A DNA stretch of 9,040 bases from CAZXEJ01 sp964639895 (GCA_964639895.1 CAZXEJ010000057.1:1-9040), one strand, 5' to 3'; counted from the first letter of the stretch, positions 1 to 6,641 are shown. Numbers and translations are program-made. Notes: a model not told the origin generated them from the sequence alone.

Positions 1-724
1 GGACGAGCTCCGTGACCAATCAAGCCCGAGCATAGGGGGTCTCCTACGTCTACGGGGGGCCGTGCTTGCCGGGCTGGAGGGCTTTTAACGGGATGGTAGA
101 GATGGGGGGTGAAATGTATTTGCTCGATCCGCCCGCTGGACGCTGGAGCATTTCGTTACGGTGACGGGGTTTCGCGCAGGGGGGAGAAAGCACGGCGTAA
201 GGAGCCGCGAGTGTGGGGATTCTCTCGTCCTGTTACGTGCCTGGGACGTTATCTGGAGGGGTTGTCGTCGGCTGTGTCGGGGCCGGTGGCGGTTCTGGGC
301 TCTGAGGAAACGACGTGAAGCCCCGTGTCGGTCGGTCCCGCTCCCAGGGCTTGGGCCGAGCCGAAAGTGGGTTCCTTCGGACGGCCCTCGTTCGAGACGT
401 ATCTTTCATCGGCAGCGTCGTGGCGAAGGTTCCCATTCGTTTCTTTGTGTCCTCGATCCGCGCCGCACCGGGATTCTCGTCGCTTCCTCATCCTACGCTT
501 GTTTGGGCGGCAGAGGCCGACCGGTCGTGTTCCGTCTGGTTGGGACGCTGTGGATAGAGGGTCGGTGTCGGGGCCGTAGGGGCGCGTTCCTACTTCCAGG
601 TGCCTGGACCCAAGCCGCCGTCCCACCGGCCCGTGTCGCGGCTGCCGCGGGCCCCTGGGCGCTTCCACCCGGCGCTTTCCATTGTGCTTGTTGCGGTTTC
701 CTTCCCGCGGCTGGTCCGCAACGG
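1..724. other. Long stretch without a supported gene
   Basis: I see no convincing gene here. Open frames exist on both strands, but their translations are rich in Arg, Pro and Gly, match no domain I recognise and lack well-placed ribosome binding sites. The plus strand is visibly rich in G and T. The frame of the downstream hydratase stays open back to 161, but its promoter and ribosome binding site lie at 725-785, so the upstream part is not translated as part of that gene. A short GC-rich segment followed by a T run near 68-87 could be a weak terminator for a gene left of the window, but its stem is poor. Confidence 0.6.
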
Positions 725-754
725 TTGACACCCAGTTGCGGCGGATGTGATAAT
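725..754 (+). promoter_or_regulatory. Sigma70-like promoter of the acyl-CoA hydratase gene
   Basis: A perfect -35 box, TTGACA (725-730), is followed after 18 bases by the -10 box GATAAT (749-754), one mismatch from consensus. A TG dinucleotide at 746-747 gives an extended -10 element. Transcription would start near 760-762, about 30 bases before the ATG at 791. Confidence 0.75.
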
Positions 755-774
755 TGGTTGACCTCTACAACCAA
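754..774. promoter_or_regulatory. Inverted repeat over the transcription start, candidate operator
   Basis: Two perfect 7-base arms, TTGGTTG (754-760) and CAACCAA (768-774), flank a 7-base spacer. The left arm touches the -10 box and the repeat covers the expected transcription start, a position where a bound repressor would block initiation. TetR- and GntR-type regulators of acyl-CoA genes often bind such dyads, but the regulator is not in this window. The same arms could form a short hairpin in the 5' end of the mRNA. Confidence 0.5.
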
Positions 775-790
775 CTGCCGGGAGGGTAAG

Positions 791-1615
791 ATGACCAACA
801 ACGACAAGACCGATTCGGCCGCCACGGGCGGCGCCCCCTTCGAAGACATCATCTACGAGAAGAAGGACCGCGTAGCACGCATTACTATCAACCGTGCCGA
901 GGTCCGCAACGCCCTGCGCTCGAAGACGAGGGAAGAGATAGCGCGGGCCGTCGAGGACGCATGGCTCGACGACGACGTGGGAGTGATCGTCATCACCGGT
1001 GCAGGTGACCGGGCTTTTTCGGCCGGCGGAGACCTTTCGTGGATAATCGATCCCACGAAGAAGGTCGACAACTACTACATGCTGGTCCACTACAGGTTGG
1101 CCACGGCGATGCGTAACTGCGGCAAGCCGATAATAGCCCGCGTGAACGGCTACTGCATAGGCGGCGGGAACGAGCTCAACATGCTGTGTGACCTCACCAT
1201 CGCATCGGACAAGTCCATATTCGGCCAGGCCGGGCCCCTGGTGGGGAGCGCTCCCATCTGGTACGGGATGCAGCTGCTTCAGGAATCCGTGGGCTACAAG
1301 AAGGCGCGCGAGATAGTGTTCCTGTGCAACCGCTATACGGCCGAGGAGGCCGAGAAGATGGGCTGGGTCAACAAGGTTGTCCCCGAGGACAAGCTGGACG
1401 AGACGGTCGACGAGTGGTGCCAGAGGCTGCTCCAGATGAGTCCCCAGTCGCTGAGAATAGCGAAGTTCCAGCTCAACTACGCGACCGACCAGATGTTCCC
1501 GCAGATAACCCACGGCCTGGAGCTGGCGCGCTTCTTCCTGAAGTCGCCCCAGATGGTGGAGGGCGCGACGGCCTTCAAGGAGAAGAGAAAACCGGATTTC
1601 TGGAGCGTCGAGTAA
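791..1615 (+). CDS. Crotonase-superfamily acyl-CoA hydratase/hydrolase, BadI/MenB-like
   Basis: The product (274 residues) is a soluble member of the enoyl-CoA hydratase/isomerase (crotonase) superfamily, which acts on CoA thioesters. The start is the ATG at 791 with GGAGG at 781-785. After a polar leader of about 16 residues come the crotonase fold landmarks: an oxyanion-hole segment FSAGGDL (76-82), a second one, IGGGNE (123-128), and FGQAGPLVGSAP (144-155), followed by a C-terminal FKEKRKPDF (262-270). By eye it is closest to BadI (2-ketocyclohexanecarboxyl-CoA hydrolase) and MenB (1,4-dihydroxynaphthoyl-CoA synthase), and the GQAGP..GSAP stretch also recalls the ring hydrolase BamA/Oah. 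The Asp that follows GS in MenB and BadI is Pro155 here, and the C-terminal active-site Tyr of MenB appears to be Phe249. I therefore do not assign either name. A role in cyclic or aromatic acyl-CoA breakdown is an inference. It appears monocistronic, with its own promoter. Confidence 0.9.
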   Translation: MTNNDKTDSAATGGAPFEDIIYEKKDRVARITINRAEVRNALRSKTREEIARAVEDAWLDDDVGVIVITGAGDRAFSAGGDLSWIIDPTKKVDNYYMLVHYRLATAMRNCGKPIIARVNGYCIGGGNELNMLCDLTIASDKSIFGQAGPLVGSAPIWYGMQLLQESVGYKKAREIVFLCNRYTAEEAEKMGWVNKVVPEDKLDETVDEWCQRLLQMSPQSLRIAKFQLNYATDQMFPQITHGLELARFFLKSPQMVEGATAFKEKRKPDFWSVE

Positions 1616-2377
1616 CGGCACGCCGGATTGGGTGGACGCCGCGGCGGTGGAGATCGGGTCCCAGCCGGTGGCGCGCGGTTGTGCCTGCTTGTAGCAATGC
1701 CGCCTTACTCCTGTGGCAGGGGGGCTTAAGAGCGGGTGGTGACGTTGCCGTGGCGCCGCCCGGTGGTGGGGGTGGAGTTGCGCATAAGTCGTGTGCGCTC
1801 GGGCGGAAGCCGCCTCACGCGACTGTCTTGCAACGGGTTGGAAGCGTCACGCCGTGGGTTGTGAGGTCCGTCGGGTAGACTTACGCAGCCGGTATTCCCC
1901 CCACGTGCCGCGCCCAGGCCGCCTCTTTTCGGTGCCGTTTACCGCCTTTAGTTGTGATGCATGGGATGCGGCATGCGCCTTTCTCCTTCATCGGTTGCTC
2001 TCTCGGTGGGGTGAAAGTGGTATCGGGCCCCACTTTGTCGTTGCGACTGGATGCTCTCTTTCCATCGGGCCGGAAGGGTGTGTAGTTGCATTGGGGAGGT
2101 TGCTTTCTCGCTCCCGCCCCTAATCCCTGCGGGCCATGGGTAGTGCCTGCGAGTAGACGGTGTATCCCGTGGGTCTCGGCCCCGGGTGAATCCATTTCTC
2201 CTTGCCTCGGGACGATGGGCTGATGATCTTGTGGCCCCGGGCGCCTGAAGGGGAGTGCGCCGCCGGTGGGGGGTGGCCGTCGGTGGGGAGGTGCGGACCG
2301 TGTCTGTGCGCGTGGGGGGAGCGGAGGAGACGTAGGCCCGCCACTTCGTCTGCTGCGCCCAGGGGCGGCTCGTACCC
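1616..2377. other. Gap between convergent genes, no supported gene
   Basis: This 762-base interval separates the 3' ends of the hydratase (plus strand) and the SRAP gene (minus strand). The open frames are shadows or low-complexity Arg/Pro/Gly-rich translations without a convincing start. I see no strong Rho-independent terminator for either gene. The plus strand is again rich in G and T. I recognise no pseudogene or structured RNA, although very old gene remnants could be missed by eye. Confidence 0.55.
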
Positions 2378-3076
2378 TCAATCCTGTGTTGTTGGTTCGC
2401 CTACCGCGGGGACTATGCATTGCGGTGAGTCGTTGCGGGGTGAGTTTACCAGTTCCGACACCCGGTAGGCCGTCATCTCGGACGAAGGGTAAGGCTTCAA
2501 CATCGCCCTCAGTTCCCTCCACTCCCTGCGTGCGTCGATCCACTCGAGCGCCGTCTCGGGATCGAGTATTGCGGGCATGCGATCGTGGATACGTCCCACG
2601 AGCTCGTTCGCCCCGGTCGTTATGATTGTGAACGTTTCGGTGCCGCCTCCGGTGGGGGCGCGCCAAACGTCCCAGAGCCCCGCGAAAGCGAACGGCTCGC
2701 CCGAGCGAAGTGTGAACCTGTAGGGCACACGGGCGGACAGGCGGCCTTCCCTTTTCCCGCCCCACTCGTAGAAGCCGTCTGCAAGCACGAGGCAGCGCCT
2801 CGAGGAAAGAAGGTGCTTGAAGGTGGGTTTGTTCTCGATTCCCTCGGCCCGCGCGTTTATTATGGGACGCGCCCCCTTTTCCTCGCGTCTCCACGAGGGC
2901 ACCAGCCCCCAGCGCATGAGGCTCAGGACGGGTACGCCGTCCCGGAGCACCACGACGGGGGCCGGCTGGGTGGGTGCTATGTTGTAGCGCTTCTCAAGGG
3001 CCTCAAGGTCGGTCACGAACCCGAATCGCAGTTGAAGCTCCGCCAGATCGGACGCAAGCGAGTATCTACCGCACAT
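2378..3076 (-). CDS. SRAP (YedK/HMCES) family abasic-site DNA-protein crosslink protein
   Basis: The product (232 residues) belongs to the SOS response-associated peptidase family, now known from YedK and HMCES to protect abasic sites in single-stranded DNA by forming a covalent crosslink through Cys2. The start is fixed by the family: translation must begin MCGRY so that Cys2 becomes the N-terminal residue once Met is removed. This start has AGGAG seven bases upstream (3084-3088 on the plus strand), although the frame stays open to 3325. Visible landmarks are Cys2, YNIAPTQ (31-37), LMRWGLVPSW (53-62), the active-site Asn75 in NARAE, Glu104 in GFYEW, and His164 in HDRMP. These match the catalytic set Cys2, Asn75, Glu105 and His160 of E. 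coli YedK. The length is normal for the family and the gene looks intact. It stands alone, with no DNA-repair neighbour. I see no recognisable LexA box or clear promoter. Confidence 0.95.
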   Translation of the reverse strand: MCGRYSLASDLAELQLRFGFVTDLEALEKRYNIAPTQPAPVVVLRDGVPVLSLMRWGLVPSWRREEKGARPIINARAEGIENKPTFKHLLSSRRCLVLADGFYEWGGKREGRLSARVPYRFTLRSGEPFAFAGLWDVWRAPTGGGTETFTIITTGANELVGRIHDRMPAILDPETALEWIDARREWRELRAMLKPYPSSEMTAYRVSELVNSPRNDSPQCIVPAVGEPTTQD

Positions 3077-3083
3077 GACCCTA

Positions 3084-3088
3084 CTCCT
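3084..3088 (-). promoter_or_regulatory. Ribosome binding site of the SRAP gene
   Basis: AGGAG on the minus strand, seven bases before the ATG whose second codon is the catalytic cysteine. It decides between this start and the longer open frame. Confidence 0.75.
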
Positions 3089-3144
3089 GCCGGTGGGACC
3101 CCGTATGGGATGGACGCTATGCGGGGGATTCACCGTTCTAGGGG

Positions 3145-3167
3145 CCCCCGTGTGTTTCGGGGGTTTT
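3145..3167 (+). terminator. GC-rich hairpin followed by TTTT
   Basis: CCCCCG (3145-3150) and CGGGGG (3158-3163) form a perfect 6-base stem with a 7-base loop, followed on the plus strand by TTTT. Read on the plus strand this looks like a weak Rho-independent terminator, although no plus-strand gene ends here. It might stop antisense transcription. Read on the minus strand it lies about 70 bases upstream of the SRAP start and could be a 5' leader hairpin instead. Confidence 0.35.
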
Positions 3168-3623
3168 ACCACCCCTGGCCCGCGGCGAAATACCACCTCT
3201 ACATATTCTACCGGTTGCTGTGGGCGACGGGCATGTTCGGATCCCCTCGTTGGTCTCTCCGCCGCCGTGTGCCGGTGGGGGCGAGGGGGAGGGACACCGT
3301 CTCCCGCCCCCTCCGAGAGCGCCAATGCTGGAGGAGACCCCCCACGCGTCGGGATGACGTGCCGGGGTGGGTTGCGACGGTCCCGCTCCGGCGTAGCAAA
3401 CGGGTCGCGGGGTGGTTGCGCCCTTCCACATGCGCCCCTTGCCGCTCGCCGTTGCGGCTCTGAGGAGAGGTTCAGCGCGGTCGGTTTCCATTCGTGCTTC
3501 TGCCCCCCTGCCGTAAGCGGAATCGCGCCTCAGTCGTCCGCACCTGGATGGGTGCGATCGCGGGTTCCTCACGCCCTTTCTCCGACCATCAGGTCGCATC
3601 CAACGTCATCCGTATTCGGAAGG

Positions 3624-3643
3624 GTGCTCGGCGTTCCGAGCAC
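3624..3643. repeat. Perfect 8-base inverted repeat with tetraloop
   Basis: GTGCTCGG (3624-3631) and CCGAGCAC (3636-3643) pair perfectly around CGTT. There is no T run after it on either strand, so it is not an obvious terminator. It lies about 165 bases upstream of the DUF1326 promoter. One stem of this size could arise by chance in a GC-rich window of this length. Confidence 0.4.
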
Positions 3644-3807
3644 GGGAGGCCGCGCCCCTCGTATGGGGGTGTCTGTTTCCGGGACTGCGTTGGTCGGCGT
3701 CGAGACCCCCTTCTCCGGGTGCCACCCGTGGAGATGGAGAATGTGTGAAGAGGGGGTGGATGGCCCGTTCGATAGCCCCGCCCGAACTCCGCTCGTCAGG
3801 GGCGCCA

Positions 3808-3837
3808 TTGACTTTTCCATGCGTGAACCAGTACAAT
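3808..3837 (+). promoter_or_regulatory. Sigma70-like promoter of the DUF1326 gene
   Basis: TTGACT (3808-3813) is a -35 box with one mismatch. It is followed after 18 bases by the -10 box TACAAT (3832-3837), also one mismatch from consensus. Transcription would begin near 3844, giving a leader of about 40 bases before the TTG start at 3885. Confidence 0.75.
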
Positions 3838-3884
3838 GGCCTTAAGAGGTGTGGATGTAGTATCACACGTGAGGAGGGGAACAA

Positions 3885-4571
3885 TTGAAGAGAGTTTCGT
3901 TGACTTTTCTGGCCGTCCTTTTGCTTCTTCCTGTTTCATCCATTCTGGCGGAAGGCGACCCCGTGGCGTCACCCTGGAAGATGAGGGTTAAGATGGTGAT
4001 GTCCGATACGTGCGGGATCAACTGTCCGTGTCTTTTCGGCCTCGATCCGCACGGTGGTCATTGTAGATTCCTGGGAGGGATGCACATCGTGGAGGGCAAC
4101 TACGGGGATGTGTCTCTGGACGGAGTCGATTGGGCGGTGTTCGGGGAGTTCACGGGGTCCGGCGAGAACCAGAAGTGGCTGTACTCGGCTTACTATATAA
4201 GCAAGAAGAGCACGAAGGCCCAGCGCAAGGCCTTGAGAGCCATACTGTCCTCTCCGCCTTTCTCGACCCTGGGGATGCAGATGGGGATAAAGGTCGAGCG
4301 GGTAACCATCGAGCTACCCGACAGCCCCGTCGGTGTTCATAGATTGACGTTGGGCAAGTTGGGTAGCGTGGAGGTACGTCCCGCCCGCGGGAACGATCCC
4401 AATACGCCCCAGACTCTGGACAACCCCGTCTATCCCTTCCCTGTACCGAAGCTTTCGCTCGGTCAGGCCGAGGGTAGGTTCAGCGATCACGGCAAGGATC
4501 TGGATTTTATGGGGGAGAACAACGGCAGCGGTGAGATAGGGGAGTTCCTTCTCTCCGGCGGCGGTGCGTGA
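3885..4571 (+). CDS. Secreted DUF1326-family protein with conserved cysteines
   Basis: The product (228 residues) has a typical Sec signal peptide: K2 and R3, a hydrophobic stretch to about residue 21, and probable cleavage after Ala22. The mature part matches the DUF1326 family, whose biochemical function is not established to my knowledge. The signature is visible as CGINCPC (43-49) followed by Cys60, giving four cysteines in a C-x3-C-x-C-x10-C arrangement, then GNYGDVSLDGVDWAVFGEF (71-89) and a segment rich in Lys and Arg near 107-118. The cysteines could bind a metal or form disulfides outside the cytoplasm; this is inference. The start is TTG at 3885 with GGAGG at 3873-3877, which brings the signal peptide into frame at its beginning. 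The last 60 residues are Pro/Gly-rich and look poorly structured. A small membrane protein gene follows 94 bases later on the same strand without a visible terminator, so the two may be co-transcribed. Confidence 0.85.
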   Translation: MKRVSLTFLAVLLLLPVSSILAEGDPVASPWKMRVKMVMSDTCGINCPCLFGLDPHGGHCRFLGGMHIVEGNYGDVSLDGVDWAVFGEFTGSGENQKWLYSAYYISKKSTKAQRKALRAILSSPPFSTLGMQMGIKVERVTIELPDSPVGVHRLTLGKLGSVEVRPARGNDPNTPQTLDNPVYPFPVPKLSLGQAEGRFSDHGKDLDFMGENNGSGEIGEFLLSGGGA

Positions 4572-4665
4572 TCGGCTCGCAGGGGTGTGAGACACGCCCG
4601 GTTCCGGTGCGGCCGCTTTCTCTCGTTGATGGAGGAGGCGGTTCCACAGGGGTGAGGTTTATGTC

Positions 4666-4884
4666 ATGATGTGGGCGCATAAGGCCTCGAATCTGGTTGC
4701 CGCTGCTGCGCTGATCGTGGTGGGGATATATTTCAGCACCAATATCCCCACCGTCGGTGCTTCCGGCGAAGCCCTGAGCATAGGGGGGGCGTTCTATCCG
4801 ACCGACCTGGTTCTGTGGCTCATGTGGTTTGCTACGATCGTTGTTGCTGGTGTATTCGCCGCCCGCGGGTTGAGGCCCGACTGA
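4666..4884 (+). CDS. Small two-helix membrane protein, possibly a shortened TctB-like protein
   Basis: The product (72 residues) has two hydrophobic segments, at about residues 8-26 and 47-66, joined by a loop of about 20 residues containing GGAFYP (39-44). It ends in RGLRPD. This order (helix, Gly-rich loop with FYP, helix, basic end) resembles the N-terminal half of TctB, the small membrane subunit of tripartite tricarboxylate transporters. TctB is normally about twice as long with four helices, and no TctA or TctC gene is present, so this is only a resemblance. The start may be ATG 4666 or ATG 4669. GGTGAGG at 4651-4657 serves either, while the ATG at 4661 runs into a stop after two codons. 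The gene follows the DUF1326 gene by 94 bases and may form an exported or membrane pair with it. Confidence 0.6.
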   Translation: MMWAHKASNLVAAAALIVVGIYFSTNIPTVGASGEALSIGGAFYPTDLVLWLMWFATIVVAGVFAARGLRPD

Positions 4885-5588
4885 AGAGTGCCGCCTGCGG
4901 GCCGGGCAAGGGTGTTATCGAACGGGCGGAGCCGGGGGGCGACGCACGTTTGTTCGCGGTGCCCTCCGTTTATGGGCCGCCGTGGGAACCCGCACCCCAG
5001 CTGCACGGATGGGGGTGGAGCAAGTGGTGTCTCGCCTCACGTGACGAAGGCGCTTGTACTCACGCGCCGTGGATGGCGGCGGGGGATTCCCGTTACCACC
5101 CGCCGTCGCAGAGTGGGGGCATCGGCCGTTTAGGCCGCCTGGCGTGCCTTTCCCCCTGGAGTGCGGATGTGCTTGGGGCGCTGCGTATCAGGGCCGAAAC
5201 CTGTAGGTACGTCGGCGGGGGTCGACGGCGGGGTTAAGAGGCCGCTGCTCACCGTAGTAAGAGGCCCGCGCCTCGTAAGGAAGCGGCCGTAGCGTTGTAC
5301 CCGCGACTCGGGACCTCGTGGTAGGGGCTTGCTCTCCTTCATCGTCCCTTCTCACGACGTTCCCCACCCCTCGCTCCTCTCGTTGCGCGTGCCCGCACCG
5401 TCTGCGTCCGATCACGCCGGCTCTCGTTTCGACCGTCGCTCCTCTTACCGCCGGGGCGATGGAGCATGCCTCCGCCTGGCGGTATGCCGCCTCACCCCCC
5501 CGCCCGTGTCCACGTCGGAGCGGCCCACGGTATTGGGAAGGGTGTTGCCGCTCTAGGGGAGCGGCCTTGCGGGGCCGGCCCCCGCCTG
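4885..5588. other. Gap upstream of the envelope operon, no supported gene
   Basis: This stretch of about 700 bases has no gene I can support. A minus-strand open frame from 5679 to 5188 (163 codons) is the longest, but it begins at a TTG without a ribosome binding site, overlaps the promoter of the downstream operon, and its translation is Arg-rich without a known domain. The plus strand is G-rich in the first half and C/T-rich from about 5330 to 5520. A nested inverted repeat at 5240-5288 is listed separately. Confidence 0.55.
5240..5288. repeat. Nested inverted repeat, possible structured RNA or binding site
   Basis: An outer 7-base stem, GGCCGCT (5240-5246) with AGCGGCC (5282-5288), encloses an inner 5-base stem, GAGGC (5261-5265) with GCCTC (5270-5274), around the loop CCGC. 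The two stems share an axis and are separated by an internal loop of 14 and 7 bases. No known RNA family is recognised, and neither strand shows a following T run. Confidence 0.35.
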
Positions 5589-5618
5589 TTGACATCCTGT
5601 TGAGTGGAAAGTTATTTT
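5589..5618 (+). promoter_or_regulatory. Sigma70-like promoter of the envelope operon
   Basis: A perfect -35 box, TTGACA (5589-5594), is followed after 18 bases by TATTTT (5613-5618), four of six matches to the -10 consensus, in a short T-rich tract that stands out from the GC-rich surroundings. The leader to the GTG start at 5694 would be about 70 bases. Confidence 0.6.
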
Positions 5619-5693
5619 TTAGGTTGTAGATCGCTTCTTCTTGCCGCGGGGCGGCTTCTGCGTCCGCTTCGAGTCGCAAAAAGGAGTAGTCCG

Positions 5694-6164
5694 GTGTTGA
5701 GTCGGTCTGGAGTAAGTGGATACTTGGTCCTTATCGTATTGCTCGTGTTCCTCGTTTCGTCGTGTGCACACCCGCCGCACCACCACCCGCACCGACACCC
5801 CCCGAGGGTGCACGTTGTGCCGGCCCCCGTGGCAAAGAGGCCGCCTCCACCCGGGCCCGGTTACGTGTGGGTACCCAGGGTCAGGCTTCCATCCGGCTAT
5901 TTCGTCGGTGGATTCTGGCGGCCCGCACACCGGAAGGGGTTCGTGTGGGTCAAGGGGCATTGGAGCAAGGACGGACACTGGATACCCGGCCACTGGAAGC
6001 CCATTCGGCCGAGGCCGGGATACGTTTGGGTGCCCGGCTATTGGAGCGGTTCCGTCTGGGTGCCCGGCCACTGGAGGCCGGCGGCGAGGCCCGGCTACGA
6101 GTGGGTTCCGGGTCATTTTGCGCCCGACGGAAGATGGATTCCTGGGCGGTGGAGAAAGCTGTAG
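5694..6164 (+). CDS. Outer-membrane-type lipoprotein with His-rich linker and W-x-P-G-x-W repeats
   Basis: The product (156 residues) starts at GTG 5694, with GGAG at 5683-5686 seven bases upstream. The frame is open further upstream to 5604, but that would put the hydrophobic segment far from the N-terminus. A signal segment (residues 9-21) ends in the lipobox VSSC, so Cys24 should be lipidated. A short His/Pro-rich linker follows (26-38, seven His residues). From residue 57 to the end lie six or seven copies of a short aromatic repeat of the form GYVWVPGYW or SVWVPGHW, the last being GRWIPGRW. This is the WXXGXW type of repeat found in small secreted or lipid-anchored proteins of unclear function. 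The His-rich linker could bind metal; this is inference. The gene is the first of a tight operon, with the next start 16 bases after its stop codon, and the TAG overlaps the next ribosome binding site. Confidence 0.85.
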   Translation: MLSRSGVSGYLVLIVLLVFLVSSCAHPPHHHPHRHPPRVHVVPAPVAKRPPPPGPGYVWVPRVRLPSGYFVGGFWRPAHRKGFVWVKGHWSKDGHWIPGHWKPIRPRPGYVWVPGYWSGSVWVPGHWRPAARPGYEWVPGHFAPDGRWIPGRWRKL

Positions 6165-6179
6165 GAGGGTCCACGAACT

Positions 6180-6641
6180 ATGAGTGCCGTTCTGAGAGTC
6201 GTGGTCGTTTCGGTGGTGATGGCCGTGCCGCTTCTGGGATGGGCGGATAGCGAAGTCCTCGACACACAGCCCTCCACCGACGGCGCGTTGACGGCATCGA
6301 TCATCGGGCTCCACGTGAGGAAGGGAGTGATGACCTTAAAGGTGGCGATCAAGAACGAGTCCGATAAGGTGGTCGAGCCCGTGATCCGTTTCGCCGACGT
6401 CTACGTGATAGACGTCCAGGGCAAGAAGAAGTATTTTGTTCTCAAGGACGAACGGGGTTCCTACATCGCAGGGCCCGCCACCTGGAACTGGGACGGCGGT
6501 ACGTTCAAGGAGAGCCTGGTTCCCGAGGCGAAGCGGCTCCTATGGATGAAGTTTCCCGCCCCTTCCGACGATGCGACCGAGGTCGACGTATATCTACCGG
6601 GATTCCTTCCCTTCGAGGCCGTGGAGATAAAAAAGCGATAA
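6180..6641 (+). CDS. Secreted Ig-like protein related to the N-terminal domain of some OmpA-family proteins
   Basis: The product (153 residues) has a Sec signal peptide (hydrophobic 7-19, probable cleavage after GWA at Ala22) and one small all-beta domain. The order of motifs is a strand with MTLKVAIKN (51-59), then KKYFVLKDERG (82-92), then a segment LLWMKFPAP (119-127) and a final LPGFLPFEAVEI (139-150). I recognise this pattern (residue numbers of strands approximate) from extracellular domains which, as I recall, occur fused ahead of an OmpA C-terminal domain in other bacteria. I know no assigned function. Here the OmpA domain is the separate next gene, 13 bases downstream, which supports a joint role. 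The ATG at 6180 follows AGGAGGG (6163-6169) by ten bases, a slightly long spacing. Confidence 0.8.
   Translation: MSAVLRVVVVSVVMAVPLLGWADSEVLDTQPSTDGALTASIIGLHVRKGVMTLKVAIKNESDKVVEPVIRFADVYVIDVQGKKKYFVLKDERGSYIAGPATWNWDGGTFKESLVPEAKRLLWMKFPAPSDDATEVDVYLPGFLPFEAVEIKKR

Larger units (their letters stand above)
3089..3807. other. Long divergent gap, no supported gene
   Basis: More than 700 bases lie between the divergently transcribed SRAP and DUF1326 genes. The open frames here give Arg/Gly/Pro-rich translations with no recognisable domain. The interval contains two clear inverted repeats (3145-3163 and 3624-3643, listed separately). I could not find a convincing promoter for the SRAP gene. 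A TAGAAT-like -10 box occurs on the minus strand near 3204-3209, but it has no good -35 partner. Confidence 0.55.

Noticed and set aside
28..39. 12-base match GAGCATAGGGGG also at 4776-4787
   Set aside because: A repeat of this length is expected by chance in a 9-kb window, and the second copy lies inside the small membrane protein gene.
161..790. Long upstream extension of the hydratase open frame
   Set aside because: The promoter and ribosome binding site lie inside it, the translation upstream of 791 is Arg/Gly/Pro-rich and unlike crotonases, and the ATG at 791 gives the normal family length.
791..1615. Naming the hydratase menB or badI
   Set aside because: Similarity is real, but two active-site residues differ and no menaquinone or cyclohexane carboxylate genes are visible in the window.
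590..1621. Minus-strand open frame of 343 codons
   Set aside because: It is the antisense shadow of the hydratase. The translation has no domain and is explained by the GC-rich third positions of the real gene.
1881..2894. Minus-strand open frame of 337 codons overlapping the SRAP gene
   Set aside because: It runs in a different frame through the recognisable SRAP gene, is extremely rich in Arg, Pro and Gly, and shows no domain.
5188..5679. Minus-strand open frame of 163 codons upstream of the envelope operon
   Set aside because: It has a TTG start without a ribosome binding site, overlaps the operon promoter and leader, and its Arg-rich translation is unrecognisable.
5619..6314. Minus-strand open frame of 231 codons over the lipoprotein gene
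   Set aside because: It is a shadow of the Trp/Pro/Gly repeats on the plus strand, with repeated GxP-type residues that mirror them.
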